The notes under the pieces: generated by a model
The model's input: only the letters and a program-made list of their open reading frames with translations
Databases searched by the model: none
Told to the model about the DNA's origin: nothing
Translations under genes and position numbers: made by a program
Part shown: one piece after another, positions 51,976 through 61,098 of the stretch
Layout of the letters: each line of letters starts with the position of its first letter
Numbering within the stretch: position 1 is the stretch's first letter
Origin: Geothrix sp. 21YS21S-4
GTDB taxonomy: Bacteria > Acidobacteriota > Holophagae > Holophagales > Holophagaceae
Assembly: GCF_030845995.1 (NCBI RefSeq)
Contig: NZ_CP132719.1
Coordinates: 1,550,001 to 1,614,000 of the forward strand
Length of the DNA: 64,000 bases
Direction: 5' to 3'

Positions 51976-53151
51976 ATGGACCGCCGCCCCCGCCTCGCCA
52001 TCACCCTCGGAGATCCTTGCGGGATCGGACCCGAGTTGCTGCTCAAAAGCCTGCTGGCCATCCGCGCCTGGGCCGACGTCGTGGTGGTGGGCGCCCGCGC
52101 GGGACTGGACCTGCTGGAAGGCGTACCGGGAAGCCCCGTCGCGTGGCATTGGCGGACATCCGGATTCGAGGGCGCGACCGGCGAACTGGTCGTGGAAAGC
52201 CCCAACGGATCGGCATCGGCCCAATGGCTGGACCCCACGCCTGAGATTCTTGCGAAGGACCTGAGCCTGGGCGCGGGTTCGGCGGCCTCGGGCCGCGCCA
52301 CGGTGGAGGCCATCCGGCTCGCCGCCGGCATGGCCCAGCGGGGCGAAGTGGATGCGCTCGTCACCCTCCCCATGGCGAAATCCGCCGCCCATCTCGCGGG
52401 GTACGACATCCCCGGCCACACCGAGTATCTCCAGGCCCTCGCAGGGGCGCCCCTGACCCGGATGGCCTTCGTCAGTCCTCGCTTGTCCGTGGTGCTCCAC
52501 ACCGTCCACCAGAGCCTCCGATCCGTCGTGGAGGAACTGGATTCGGACGCGGTGGCCGAAACCCTTATCTTCTCGGCGGACCGCTTCATCCAGCTCACGG
52601 GCAATCCCGCGTTGCGCGTCGCCCTTTGCGCCCTCAACCCCCATGCGGGGGAGAACGGGGCCTTCGGAAACGAGGAAGAGGGCCTGTCCGCGGCCCTCGA
52701 GCGGGCCGCTGGCGCTTTCCAAGAAACAGCAAGCGCCGGACCGTTCGCCGCCCTGCCCTCGCCCTTTCCGCCAGGTCCCCCGCCGGAGGGATGGCGTCTC
52801 CATCCGGACCAAGAGCCTCCCCGACCCACGCCTGAGATGGGACCTGTCTTTTCGGGCCCCCATCCCTCCGACAGCCTCTTCCACCGGGCGGCTTCCGGGG
52901 AGTTCGACCTGGTGGTGGCGCTCTACCACGACCAGGGCCTGATCCCCATTAAGCTGCTGGAGCCCGTCCGCGCGGTGAATCTGACCCTCGGGCTGCCCTA
53001 CATCCGCACCAGCCCCGACCACGGCACGGCCTTCGACAAGGCGGGCCGGTGGATCGCCGATCCCCGGAACTTCCAGGAGGCCGCCGCGCTGGCGGTGCGG
53101 CTGGCGGGAAGGGCCCGCCACCAGCCCTGGTCCGCGCGCGTGGCCCCATGA
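51976..53151 (+). CDS. pdxA: 4-hydroxythreonine-4-phosphate dehydrogenase
   Basis: 391 residues; the usual length is about 330. Oxidises 4-phosphohydroxythreonine in pyridoxal phosphate synthesis. Motifs: ITLGDPCGIGPE, metal His in PGHTEYLQ, ALNPHAGENG, LYHDQGLIPIK and RTSPDHGTAFD. The excess length is a Pro/Ala-rich insert of about 60 residues (bases about 52690-52860) between NEEEGLSAAL and GPVFSGPHPSD. Overlaps the next start (ATGA). Confidence 0.94.
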   Translation: MDRRPRLAITLGDPCGIGPELLLKSLLAIRAWADVVVVGARAGLDLLEGVPGSPVAWHWRTSGFEGATGELVVESPNGSASAQWLDPTPEILAKDLSLGAGSAASGRATVEAIRLAAGMAQRGEVDALVTLPMAKSAAHLAGYDIPGHTEYLQALAGAPLTRMAFVSPRLSVVLHTVHQSLRSVVEELDSDAVAETLIFSADRFIQLTGNPALRVALCALNPHAGENGAFGNEEEGLSAALERAAGAFQETASAGPFAALPSPFPPGPPPEGWRLHPDQEPPRPTPEMGPVFSGPHPSDSLFHRAASGEFDLVVALYHDQGLIPIKLLEPVRAVNLTLGLPYIRTSPDHGTAFDKAGRWIADPRNFQEAAALAVRLAGRARHQPWSARVAP

Positions 53152-53837
53152 ACGCCTCTGCCCGCGCGGTCTTCGGTCCCGGGGCCACCGATGGGATGGG
53201 CGAGTCTCCCCTTTCGCCCCGGCCTCGAACGGCCCTGCCCGTGCGGGAGGGAACCCCGCGTCACCTCGGAGCCCACCTCGCTCGGCTGCGAGCGGGCGCC
53301 CGGGCCCTGGGCGAAGACGTTCCCTGGCTGGAGGCTGCCACGGACGAACTGAGGACTTGGCTCGCCATCCAATCGCCGAAGGAATCGGCGCTCCGGCTGG
53401 TGCTCCATCCCCAAATCCTCGTGGCAACGCTGGAGCCCCTTCCGGTGGCGCCGACGCCCTATCGCCTGGCGCTCCTGCCCCATCCGATGGGCGACCTGCG
53501 TCCGGATCCCTTGGCTCGCCATAAGGGCCTTTCCGGCCCGTGGTCCGCGGCCGCGCTGGAAGAAGCACGGAGGCGGGGGGCCGACGATGCGCTCCTCAGC
53601 TGGCCGGACGGCACGGTGGTGGAGACCGCCATCGCCGCGGTGGCGCAGGAACGGAATGGAAGGCTCCATCTGCCGCCCGCGGAAGGCCGCGTGGCCAGCG
53701 TGGCGGAGCGCCTGGACCTGCCCGCCTGGGCCGCGGCCCGCGGCTGGACCGCGGACACGGGCCGGATCGCGCCGCGGGAAGGCCGCCTGTGGTGCATGAA
53801 TGCGCTCCGCGGGATCTGGCCGGCGGAGCTTCTGTGA
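53148..53837 (+). CDS. Class IV aminotransferase / aminodeoxychorismate lyase-like
   Basis: 229 residues, shorter than the ~270-300 of BCAT or PabC. Fold-type IV signs: ARHKGLSGPWSAAALEEARRRGADDALL gives the PLP lysine (HKG) and the D-D-A-L-L strand, then GTVVETAIAAV, and C-terminal MNALRGIWP. The N-terminal strand with ERP/F-E-T in canonical enzymes is weakly matched. Could be PabC for folate; the neighbour pdxA shares a PLP theme only. The start overlaps the pdxA stop. Confidence 0.7.
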   Translation: MNASARAVFGPGATDGMGESPLSPRPRTALPVREGTPRHLGAHLARLRAGARALGEDVPWLEAATDELRTWLAIQSPKESALRLVLHPQILVATLEPLPVAPTPYRLALLPHPMGDLRPDPLARHKGLSGPWSAAALEEARRRGADDALLSWPDGTVVETAIAAVAQERNGRLHLPPAEGRVASVAERLDLPAWAAARGWTADTGRIAPREGRLWCMNALRGIWPAELL

Positions 53838-53862
53838 GACTCTACCGCCGAGGAGCGCTCCC

Positions 53863-55848
53863 ATGGCCTTCGCGGACCTGATCGCCGCCCTGCTGCTGCC
53901 GTTGCCGCCCCTGCTGGGGTTCTGGACCTTCCGCCGGACGGGCCGGGCGGGCCTCGGCCATGCGTATTTCCTGGGCGGCCTGCTGGCGGTCCTGGCGCTC
54001 CCCTGGGCGCAACTGACGGGCGTGCCCATCCCCGCGCCGCAGGTGGGCGCCGCGCTCCTGGGCTTCACGCTCTTCCTCCAGGCCCAGCGAGAAGGCGTGC
54101 AGGGGGTGCGCTATCTCGCGCTCGGGGTGGGCGGCATCAGCCTCTTCCAGGTGTTCCTGCTCTTCCACCTCAACCTTCCGTGGCAGGAGATCCCCCGCTT
54201 CTGGTTCGGCGCGGCCCTCGAAGGCCTCCTGTGGCTGGTCCTGTCGGACCTCGCCTACCGCTGGACCGGAGGGCGCCAATTGGAGCTGCGGATGCCGCTG
54301 GTGGGCGCCTCGGCTCTGGGTTTGGGCGTCCTGGCCCAGATCCTCCTGCCCGCCGGCCTGCCCCGCCTGTCCTGGCCGGCCGCGCTTCTGGGCGGGCTGC
54401 TTCTGGGCTTGGTGGCCCTCCTCCAACTCAAGTGGCTGCGCGAGCAGGGCGCCTGGGTGGAAGGCCGGGGCCAAGGGCTCCGCGTGGCCCTGGCGCTGCT
54501 GGAGAAGAAGGTCGAAACGCCCGCCTCCTCGGGACTCGCCCTCGGCCTGGACTCCCGGCAGGCCATGTGGATGGTGGACGACCAGGGCCGCGTCCTGGAA
54601 TCCAACGGCTCCTTCAGTCAGCTGGTGGGATTGCCCCGCTACCGCCTGCGGGGCTACGCCCTCGACGCCCTCTTCCAGGGCGGCGAAACGCCGGTGTGGG
54701 AGGCCGTGCGCCAACAACTGCTCCAGTTCGGCTGCGCCACGGTCCACGCCACCCAGGTGAGCGAGAACGGCACCTTCCGGCCCGTGTCCCTGGAGGCTTC
54801 CACCTTCGACCGGGGCATGGCGCTGCTGTGGATCTCCGATTCCTCACCCGGATCGCTCGTACTGCGCGGCGGAGGGGGCGCGCGACGACCGGGGGGCGAT
54901 GACGACGGACGGCGGCTGGAAGCCAATGCCTCCCTGGCTCTGGCCTCGGCCTCGGAGCGCCTCGCCGCCAGTGCGCCCGAAGGACCGCTGCACCGCGCCG
55001 CGGTCCACGCCCAGACCGCTTCGCTGCGGCTGGGCCAATTCCCGCCGCCCGGCGAGACGGTGGACGGGCGGCTGTTCCTGGAATCGCTCCTGCCCAAGTT
55101 GCGGCGCATGGTGCCGCTCCACAGCGAATTGAGCCTGCGGGCCGATCCCCTGGCGCTGGAGACGGATCCGGAGGCCCTGGAGCGCCTCGCCATCCAGCTT
55201 CTGCTCCACGCCGGCGACCGGACGGGCCGCGAAAGCCTGGTCCTGGCCCTGGATGCGGTGGACCTGGGCGGGCGCAGTTTCGCGCTGCTCCACGCCGAAG
55301 CCCGGGGCACGGGGCGGAGCCGCCCGCGGGAATTGTTCGGCCTGGGCTGGCTTCGCCAGTCCGTGCGGGAGGCCGGCGGCATGCTCGAACTGGTGCAGGA
55401 GACGCGGCACGTGCGCCCGCGCATCTACCTTCCCGTCGCCGCTTCGGCGCATTCCCTCGCGGGGCCGCTGCTTCAGGGGCGGGTGCTGTGGATCGTGGAC
55501 CGGGATCCGCTCGTCCAGGAGAGCCTCGTGGACCGCGTGGAGAACCTCGGGGGACAGGCCCTGGCCTTCGGGGATCTGCACGAACTGCTGCGCGGCAGCC
55601 GGGGAGAGGCCCAGCCCGACCTGCTGGTGCTGGAGCGCACCCCGCGCCTGGAGCGCTTCCAGCGGGCCTTGCGCGCCTTTCAGAAGGAGCCGATCCCGAC
55701 GCTGGTCCTGGGGATGGGCCAGCCTCTGTCCCTCGACCCGGCCGCGCTGGGCCTGCGGCGCCTCGGTTTCCTGGAGAAGCCCTTCGAACCCGAGGCCTTC
55801 TCCCGGGCCGCCCTGGCCCTGCTCAACGGGAGCCCTGTTGTAGGCTAA
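53863..55848 (+). CDS. Kinase-like membrane protein with degenerate histidine-kinase and receiver domains
   Basis: 661 residues. About seven hydrophobic segments (1-215), a PAS-like region (about 235-330; MWMVDDQGRVLESNGSFSQLVG), a region in the place of a histidine kinase (about 380-530) and a receiver-like end (about 540-655). The H-box is missing, the N-box residue is replaced (IQLLLHAGD), and no clear G box is present. In the receiver-like part VLWIVDRDP and FLEKPFEP match the acid pocket and conserved Lys, but the phospho-acceptor position reads LLVLERTP, Glu in place of Asp. It looks like a signalling scaffold. ATG 53863 with GAGGAG upstream. Confidence 0.65.
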   Translation: MAFADLIAALLLPLPPLLGFWTFRRTGRAGLGHAYFLGGLLAVLALPWAQLTGVPIPAPQVGAALLGFTLFLQAQREGVQGVRYLALGVGGISLFQVFLLFHLNLPWQEIPRFWFGAALEGLLWLVLSDLAYRWTGGRQLELRMPLVGASALGLGVLAQILLPAGLPRLSWPAALLGGLLLGLVALLQLKWLREQGAWVEGRGQGLRVALALLEKKVETPASSGLALGLDSRQAMWMVDDQGRVLESNGSFSQLVGLPRYRLRGYALDALFQGGETPVWEAVRQQLLQFGCATVHATQVSENGTFRPVSLEASTFDRGMALLWISDSSPGSLVLRGGGGARRPGGDDDGRRLEANASLALASASERLAASAPEGPLHRAAVHAQTASLRLGQFPPPGETVDGRLFLESLLPKLRRMVPLHSELSLRADPLALETDPEALERLAIQLLLHAGDRTGRESLVLALDAVDLGGRSFALLHAEARGTGRSRPRELFGLGWLRQSVREAGGMLELVQETRHVRPRIYLPVAASAHSLAGPLLQGRVLWIVDRDPLVQESLVDRVENLGGQALAFGDLHELLRGSRGEAQPDLLVLERTPRLERFQRALRAFQKEPIPTLVLGMGQPLSLDPAALGLRRLGFLEKPFEPEAFSRAALALLNGSPVVG

Positions 55849-55861
55849 GAAAGGAGGCGAC

Positions 55862-57259
55862 ATGGCGACAGTGGCGGTGATCCTCGCGGCGGGACTGGGA
55901 ACGCGGATGAAATCCCGGCTTCCCAAGGTGCTCCACCCCATCCTCGGCGATCCCTCCCTCCTGTGGGTCCTCCGCACCCTCCCGCCGGACCTCGGCGGCG
56001 CCGTGGTCGTGGTCCACCACGGCAAGGACCAGGTGCTGGCGGCCCTGGACGCCTGGTCGAAGGCCGGCCTTCTGCCCTGCCCCGTGACCGCCGTGGACCA
56101 GGGCGAGCCGCTTGGAACCGGCCACGCCCTCCAGGTTTGCATTCCCGAACTCGACCGCCTGGGCGCGTCCAAGGTGGCGATCCTGTGCGGCGACGTGCCC
56201 CTGACCTCCGCCGCCACGGTATTCCGCCTGTGCGCCGCCGAGGCGGTCCTCCTGGCCATGGACCTGCCGGCTCCCGGTTCCTATGGCCGGGTGCTTCAGC
56301 ACGCGGACGGCCGCCTGGCGGGCGTGGTGGAAGCCAAGGACGCCACGCCGGAGCAACTCGCCGTGCGGCGGGTGAACGGCGGCGCCTACGCCCTGCCCTG
56401 GCCCGCCCTGAAGCGGGCCCTCCAGAACCTCACCAACGCCAACGCCCAAAAGGAGTACTACCTCACCGACGCGGTCGCCGCGGTCGCCGCGGAGCTGCCG
56501 GTGGCGGTGGAGATCTGCGATCCGGAGGAACTCGCCGGGATGAACTCACGCCTGGACCAAGCCGCGCTCCAGGCGGCGGCCCAGACTCGGATCCAGCGCC
56601 ACTGGATGACCGAAGGCGTGACCTTCCTCCACCCCGACAGCACCTTCGTCGGACCGCGGGCCGCCTTGGGCCGGGACGTCGTTCTGGAACCCGGCGTCCG
56701 CCTGGAGGGCTCCGTCTCCGTGGGCGAGGGCTGCCGCATCGGCCAGGGCACCGTGATCCTCGATTCCACCCTCGACGACGGCGCGGAAGTCCGCCCCTAC
56801 TGCGTTCTGGAGCACGCCCGCGTGGGCGCGGGCGCCAAGGTCGGCCCCTTCGCGCGCCTGCGGGAGGGCACGGAACTGGGCGAAGGCGTCCACATCGGGA
56901 ATTTTGTGGAAACCAAGAAAGCCCGGCTCCAGCGGGGCGCCAAAGCCAACCATCTCGCCTACCTCGGCGACACCGAGATCGGCGAGGGCTCCAACATCGG
57001 CGCGGGCGTGATCACCTGCAACTACGACGGCGTGAACAAGCACCGCACCACCATCGGCCGGAACGTGTTCGTGGGATCCGACAGCCAGCTCGTCGCGCCA
57101 TTGACCATCGGTGACGGCGCCCTGATCGGGGCGGGGAGCACCGTCACGCGGGACGTCCCGGCCGACGCCGTGGCCCTCAGCCGCACGCCCCAGACCCAGC
57201 GCGAAGGGGCCGCCTCCCGCCTCCGCGACCGCCAGAAGAAGCAGTCTCGGGTAAGCTAG
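55862..57259 (+). CDS. glmU: Bifunctional GlmU (UDP-GlcNAc pyrophosphorylase / GlcN-1-P acetyltransferase)
   Basis: 465 residues. N-terminal nucleotidyltransferase AVILAAGLGTRMKSRLPKVLHP. C-terminal left-handed beta-helix with acetyl-CoA site GNFVETKKA and LGDTEIGEGSNIGAGVITCNYDG. Makes UDP-GlcNAc for peptidoglycan, LPS and the BshA reaction. A textbook ribosome site (GGAGG) before ATG 55862. Confidence 0.97.
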   Translation: MATVAVILAAGLGTRMKSRLPKVLHPILGDPSLLWVLRTLPPDLGGAVVVVHHGKDQVLAALDAWSKAGLLPCPVTAVDQGEPLGTGHALQVCIPELDRLGASKVAILCGDVPLTSAATVFRLCAAEAVLLAMDLPAPGSYGRVLQHADGRLAGVVEAKDATPEQLAVRRVNGGAYALPWPALKRALQNLTNANAQKEYYLTDAVAAVAAELPVAVEICDPEELAGMNSRLDQAALQAAAQTRIQRHWMTEGVTFLHPDSTFVGPRAALGRDVVLEPGVRLEGSVSVGEGCRIGQGTVILDSTLDDGAEVRPYCVLEHARVGAGAKVGPFARLREGTELGEGVHIGNFVETKKARLQRGAKANHLAYLGDTEIGEGSNIGAGVITCNYDGVNKHRTTIGRNVFVGSDSQLVAPLTIGDGALIGAGSTVTRDVPADAVALSRTPQTQREGAASRLRDRQKKQSRVS

Positions 57260-57280
57260 CCCTTTGCGTCCCGGAGCCCC

Positions 57281-58057
57281 ATGGTCTTGACCTTCTTCGA
57301 CAAGATCGGCGCCCACGTCCTGGGTGCGCTCGAAGTGAGCGGGGATTTCACCGTCCTCGCCGGCCGGACCTTCGCGGCCATCTTCAGGCGTCCTTTCGAC
57401 GGCAAGAACCTGATGCACCAGTTCCAGGCCCTGGGCGTGAATTCCCTCCCGGTGGTGATCCTCACCAGCGTGGCCGTGAGCATGGTCTTCGCGGTCCAGC
57501 TCGCCTTCGGATTCCGCCAGTTCCAGGCCGAGGGGCTGGCCTCCCAGGTGGAGGGCCTCGCCATCGTCCGCGAGCTGGGTCCCGTGATCACGGGCCTGAT
57601 GCTGTCGGGCCGCATCGGCTCGGCCATGGCCGCGGAACTGGGCACCATGCAGGTGACGGAGCAGATCGACGCGCTGGAGTGCCTGGCCACGGATCCCATC
57701 CACTACCTTTTCGTGCCCCGCTTCCTGTCGGCCATCGTGATCGTCCCCCTGCTCACCGTGGTTTCCATCTACGTGGGCTTCTGGGGCGGCTACCTGATCC
57801 TGGTGGGCGTGGAAGGCCAGAGCGCCTACGTCTACAGCGGCGAGTTCTACAAGCTCCTCGCCTTCCGCGATCTCCGGATCGCGCTGATCAAGGCCCTGGT
57901 GTTCGGGATGATCATCGCCCTGGTGGGCTGCTGGAAGGGCTACCGCACCCGCGGCGGCGCCGAGGGCGTGGGTAACGCCCCCACCAGCAGCGTCGTCACG
58001 AGCTCGCTGTGGATCCTCGTTTCCGATTTCTTCCTCACCAAGCTCCTGCTGGTGTGA
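57281..58057 (+). CDS. mlaE: MlaE-family lipid ABC permease
   Basis: 258 residues with five to six membrane helices and the family stretch SRIGSAMAAELGTMQVTEQIDALECLATDP, preceded by ELGPVITGLMLSG. Inner-membrane permease of the MCE lipid transporter that moves phospholipids between inner and outer membranes. Starts an operon with the ATPase 4 bases downstream. Confidence 0.95.
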   Translation: MVLTFFDKIGAHVLGALEVSGDFTVLAGRTFAAIFRRPFDGKNLMHQFQALGVNSLPVVILTSVAVSMVFAVQLAFGFRQFQAEGLASQVEGLAIVRELGPVITGLMLSGRIGSAMAAELGTMQVTEQIDALECLATDPIHYLFVPRFLSAIVIVPLLTVVSIYVGFWGGYLILVGVEGQSAYVYSGEFYKLLAFRDLRIALIKALVFGMIIALVGCWKGYRTRGGAEGVGNAPTSSVVTSSLWILVSDFFLTKLLLV

Positions 58058-58061
58058 CGAC

Positions 58062-58853
58062 ATGGCGCTGATCGACGTCGTCAACCTGTCCAAGGCCTTC
58101 GGGCCCAAGGTGGTGCTGTCCAATGTGAACCTGCAGGTCGAGGAAGGCGAGAGCCTCGTCGTCCTCGGCGGCTCCGGCACCGGCAAGACGGTGCTGCTGC
58201 GCAACATCATGGGCCTGCTCACTCCGGATTCCGGCCACGTGGCCATCGAGGGAAAGATCATCGCCCAGCTCAGCCGGAAGGAGCTGTTCGAGGTCCGGCA
58301 GAGCATCGGCATGTGCTTCCAGATGGCGGCCCTGTTCGATTCCATGACGGTCTTCGAGAACGTCGCCTTCGCCCTGCGCCGCCACACCACCATGACCGAG
58401 GCGGAAGTCACGGGCCGCGTGGAGGAATGCCTCACGCTGGTGGGGATGAAAGAGACCGAGAAGCTGAAGCCGGCGGAGCTTTCCGGCGGGATGAAGCGCC
58501 GGGTGGGGTTCGCCCGCGCCATCGCCCTCAAGCCCAAGATCCTGCTGTTCGACGAGCCCACCACCGGCCTGGACCCCGTGATGACCGACGTGATCGGCCG
58601 CGTGATCCTGGACCTCCAGCACGAACTGGGCGTCACCACCATCACCATCACCCACGACCTCAAGTCCGCGTTCGCAATCGCGGACCGGATCGCCCTGCTC
58701 TTCCGGGGAGAGTGCCTCGCCTGCGAGTCCCCCGAGGACTTCAAAGCCAATCCCCACCCCGTCATCCAGCAGTTCCTGCGCGGCGACGCGGACGGTCCTT
58801 TCCTCCAGGACCCTCCTCCCCCCAAGCGCAGCACCCAGGAGGCCCGCGCATGA
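58062..58853 (+). CDS. mlaF: MlaF-like ABC ATPase
   Basis: 263 residues. Walker A LGGSGTGKTVLLRNI, Q-loop MCFQMAALFDSMTVFENVAF, signature LSGGMKRRVGFARAI, Walker B ILLFDEPTTGLDP, H-loop TITHDL. Energises the MCE transporter. ATGA overlap with the mlaD-like gene. Confidence 0.95.
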   Translation: MALIDVVNLSKAFGPKVVLSNVNLQVEEGESLVVLGGSGTGKTVLLRNIMGLLTPDSGHVAIEGKIIAQLSRKELFEVRQSIGMCFQMAALFDSMTVFENVAFALRRHTTMTEAEVTGRVEECLTLVGMKETEKLKPAELSGGMKRRVGFARAIALKPKILLFDEPTTGLDPVMTDVIGRVILDLQHELGVTTITITHDLKSAFAIADRIALLFRGECLACESPEDFKANPHPVIQQFLRGDADGPFLQDPPPPKRSTQEARA

Positions 58854-60316
58854 AGCTCGAAACCAAGGTCGGCCTCTTCTTCACCGGCGCGGTCCTTCTC
58901 CTCGCCGTGCTCGTCTTCCGCACGGAGAAGCTGGAGATCGGGAGCAAGCGGAACCAGAGCGAGCGCATCACCTACTTCGACCAGGTGGCCGGACTGAACG
59001 TCCAGGGCGCCGTGCGCATCGCTGGCGTGAAGGTGGGCGACGTCCGCGCCATCACCCTGGAGAACGGCAAGGCCAAGGTGATGCTCGGTCTCGGCCCCGA
59101 AGTGCAGGTCTACGGCGACGCCGTGGTATCGCTGGGCTCCATCGGCATCCTGGGCGAGAAGTACGTGGACCTGGATCCGGGTCACAGCGCCAAGGGCACC
59201 CTACCCGAGGGTGCGCCCCTGCCCAGCAAAGCGGGCGTCAGCCTCGACAGCCTGATGGACACCCTGGCCGACATCGGCAAGAACGTGAAGGGCGTCACCC
59301 AGGCCCTGAACGAGTCCATCGGCGGCGAACAGGGCCGCCAGAAGATGGACGAGATCGTGGACAACATCCGCGTCCTGACCGCCGAATTCCGCAGCATGGC
59401 CCAGGAGAACCACGGCGCCATCAACAACACGATGGCCAATGTGGAGGCCATCAGCGTGGACCTGCGCGATCGCCTGCCGAAGCTGGCGCAGCAGTTCGAA
59501 TCCGTCGGCCGGAACCTGAACGCCATGCTGGAGGAGAACCGCCCTGAGCTGAAGGGCGTGATGGGCGACGTGCGCAAGCTGGCCCAGAGCTTCCAGGGCA
59601 CCGCCGACAACCTGAAGGTTCTCACCGACCGCATCAACAAGGGCGAGGGCACCATCGGCAAGCTGCTGAACGACGACACCACCGTGCGCAAGATCAACGA
59701 GGCCGTGGACAACGTGAACGGCCTGCTGGGCGGGTTCAACAAGATGGACCTGCGCCTCGACATGAGCGCCGCCCAGTGGGACAAGCGCAAGGACAGCCGC
59801 GTGGGCCTCGGAATCGAGATCGCGCCGCGCCCCGACTACTGGTATTCCCTGGGCCTCGCCTCCACGCCGGACGGCAAGCTGAGCGAGAGCACCCGCAGCA
59901 TCACCCAGCTCGATCCCATCACCGGCCAGCCGATCACCGTCATCGACCGCACCCAGTCCGTGACCACCGACAAGAGCTTCACCCTGTCGGCGCAGTTCGC
60001 CAAGCGCCTGGGCGCCGCGGTCTTCTCCGCCGGCATCGTGGAGGGCAAGGGCGGCGCCGGGGTGGAGTTCCGAGCCCTGGACGACGACAAGCTCCGGTTG
60101 GGCCTCCTCGCCTACGACTTCAGCAAGCGGGACGACAAGCCCAATCCGCGCTACCGCTTCACCAGCAGCTACCAGTTCTGGAAGGGCGCCTACGTCCAGG
60201 CGGGCGTCCAGGACTTCGGCAACAAGGATCTCCGGACCCTCTTCTTCGGCGCCGGCCTTCGCTGGAAGGACGACGACCTCAAGAAGATGATCGGCTTGGT
60301 CGGAACCTCCAAGTGA
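58850..60316 (+). CDS. mlaD: MlaD-family MCE protein with barrel-like C-terminus
   Basis: 488 residues. N-terminal membrane anchor (VGLFFTGAVLLLAVLVF), MCE domain (about 35-115; VAGLNVQGAVRIAGVKVGDV, GSIGILGEKYVDL), a long alpha-helical, coiled-coil-like stretch (about 135-300), and a C-terminal ~170 residues of amphipathic beta strands (VGLGIEIAPRPDYWYSLGL to FGAGLRWKDDDL). E. coli MlaD is 183 residues and lacks the last two parts, so this protein may bridge the periplasm itself, PqiB/LetB-like. Confidence 0.88.
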   Translation: MKLETKVGLFFTGAVLLLAVLVFRTEKLEIGSKRNQSERITYFDQVAGLNVQGAVRIAGVKVGDVRAITLENGKAKVMLGLGPEVQVYGDAVVSLGSIGILGEKYVDLDPGHSAKGTLPEGAPLPSKAGVSLDSLMDTLADIGKNVKGVTQALNESIGGEQGRQKMDEIVDNIRVLTAEFRSMAQENHGAINNTMANVEAISVDLRDRLPKLAQQFESVGRNLNAMLEENRPELKGVMGDVRKLAQSFQGTADNLKVLTDRINKGEGTIGKLLNDDTTVRKINEAVDNVNGLLGGFNKMDLRLDMSAAQWDKRKDSRVGLGIEIAPRPDYWYSLGLASTPDGKLSESTRSITQLDPITGQPITVIDRTQSVTTDKSFTLSAQFAKRLGAAVFSAGIVEGKGGAGVEFRALDDDKLRLGLLAYDFSKRDDKPNPRYRFTSSYQFWKGAYVQAGVQDFGNKDLRTLFFGAGLRWKDDDLKKMIGLVGTSK

Positions 60317-61098
60317 AGGAACCCCGCGCCCTGCCTGCGCCGGCTCCCCTGCCGGCCGAGCGGGGCGGGCTCTTCCTGGCGGTGCGGCGGGGCCTTCCCC
60401 TGCTCGTATCGGCCGCCGCTTTCACCGGGGCGGCCCTCCACACCGAGGGCCGCGGCTGGTGGCTCCTCGCGGCCACGGCCGCCCTGGCGGCGGCGTGGCC
60501 CAGCTTTCTCCGCGGCGGAGCCTTTCTTCGGAACCGCACGGCGATCATGCGCCAGGACGCCCTGTGGGCGCACGCGGTCCGGCCTCTGGCCCGCTGGCTA
60601 GGCCTCGAGGACGCTTGGATCCTCGCCTTCTGCCGCCACAACAACGGTCGCGTCCGGGAGGCCTTCGCGGAGCGCAAGGCGCGCCGCGCCCTCATCCTCC
60701 TGCCCCACTGCATCCAGATGGCGCGGTGCAAGGCCGGCATCCTGGACGACCTTGCCGCCTGCTACGACTGCGGGCTGTGCCCCGTGGGCGACTACCTGAA
60801 CGCGGTGCTCCTCCACCAGTGGGAGGGCCGGATCACCAACCGCAGCCACAAGGCCTACCGGGAAGCCCGCGAGTACCGGCCTGATCTCATTGTCGCCGTG
60901 AGCTGCACGGACCGCCTCCTCAAGGGGCTGACCAAACTGCCGGAGATCCCCTCCTACGTGATCCCCCTGTCCCTGCCCCACGGGATGTGCGTGGACACGG
61001 ATTTCAGCGTGCCCCACCTCCTGGCGGCCATGGAGGCCCTGGTGGAGCCCCGCCGCCCCGGCGCCATCCAGGTTCTCCGCCACGAGGGCATCGCGTGA
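60313..61098 (+). CDS. DUF116 family protein
   Basis: 261 residues. Two N-terminal hydrophobic segments (about 22-60), then the DUF116 cysteine-rich block LILLPHCIQMARCKAGILDDLAACYDCGLCPVGDY, a likely Fe-S or zinc site, and VAVSCTDRLLKG. Family function is unknown. GTG at 60313 overlaps the mlaD stop, and the gene's own stop overlaps the UbiA start, so it is tightly linked to lipid transport and prenyl transfer. Confidence 0.8.
   Translation: MKEPRALPAPAPLPAERGGLFLAVRRGLPLLVSAAAFTGAALHTEGRGWWLLAATAALAAAWPSFLRGGAFLRNRTAIMRQDALWAHAVRPLARWLGLEDAWILAFCRHNNGRVREAFAERKARRALILLPHCIQMARCKAGILDDLAACYDCGLCPVGDYLNAVLLHQWEGRITNRSHKAYREAREYRPDLIVAVSCTDRLLKGLTKLPEIPSYVIPLSLPHGMCVDTDFSVPHLLAAMEALVEPRRPGAIQVLRHEGIA

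Noticed and set aside
56546-59185. 879-codon minus-strand ORF opposite glmU and mla genes
   Set aside because: Antisense frame of well-identified genes; composition bias explains its openness.
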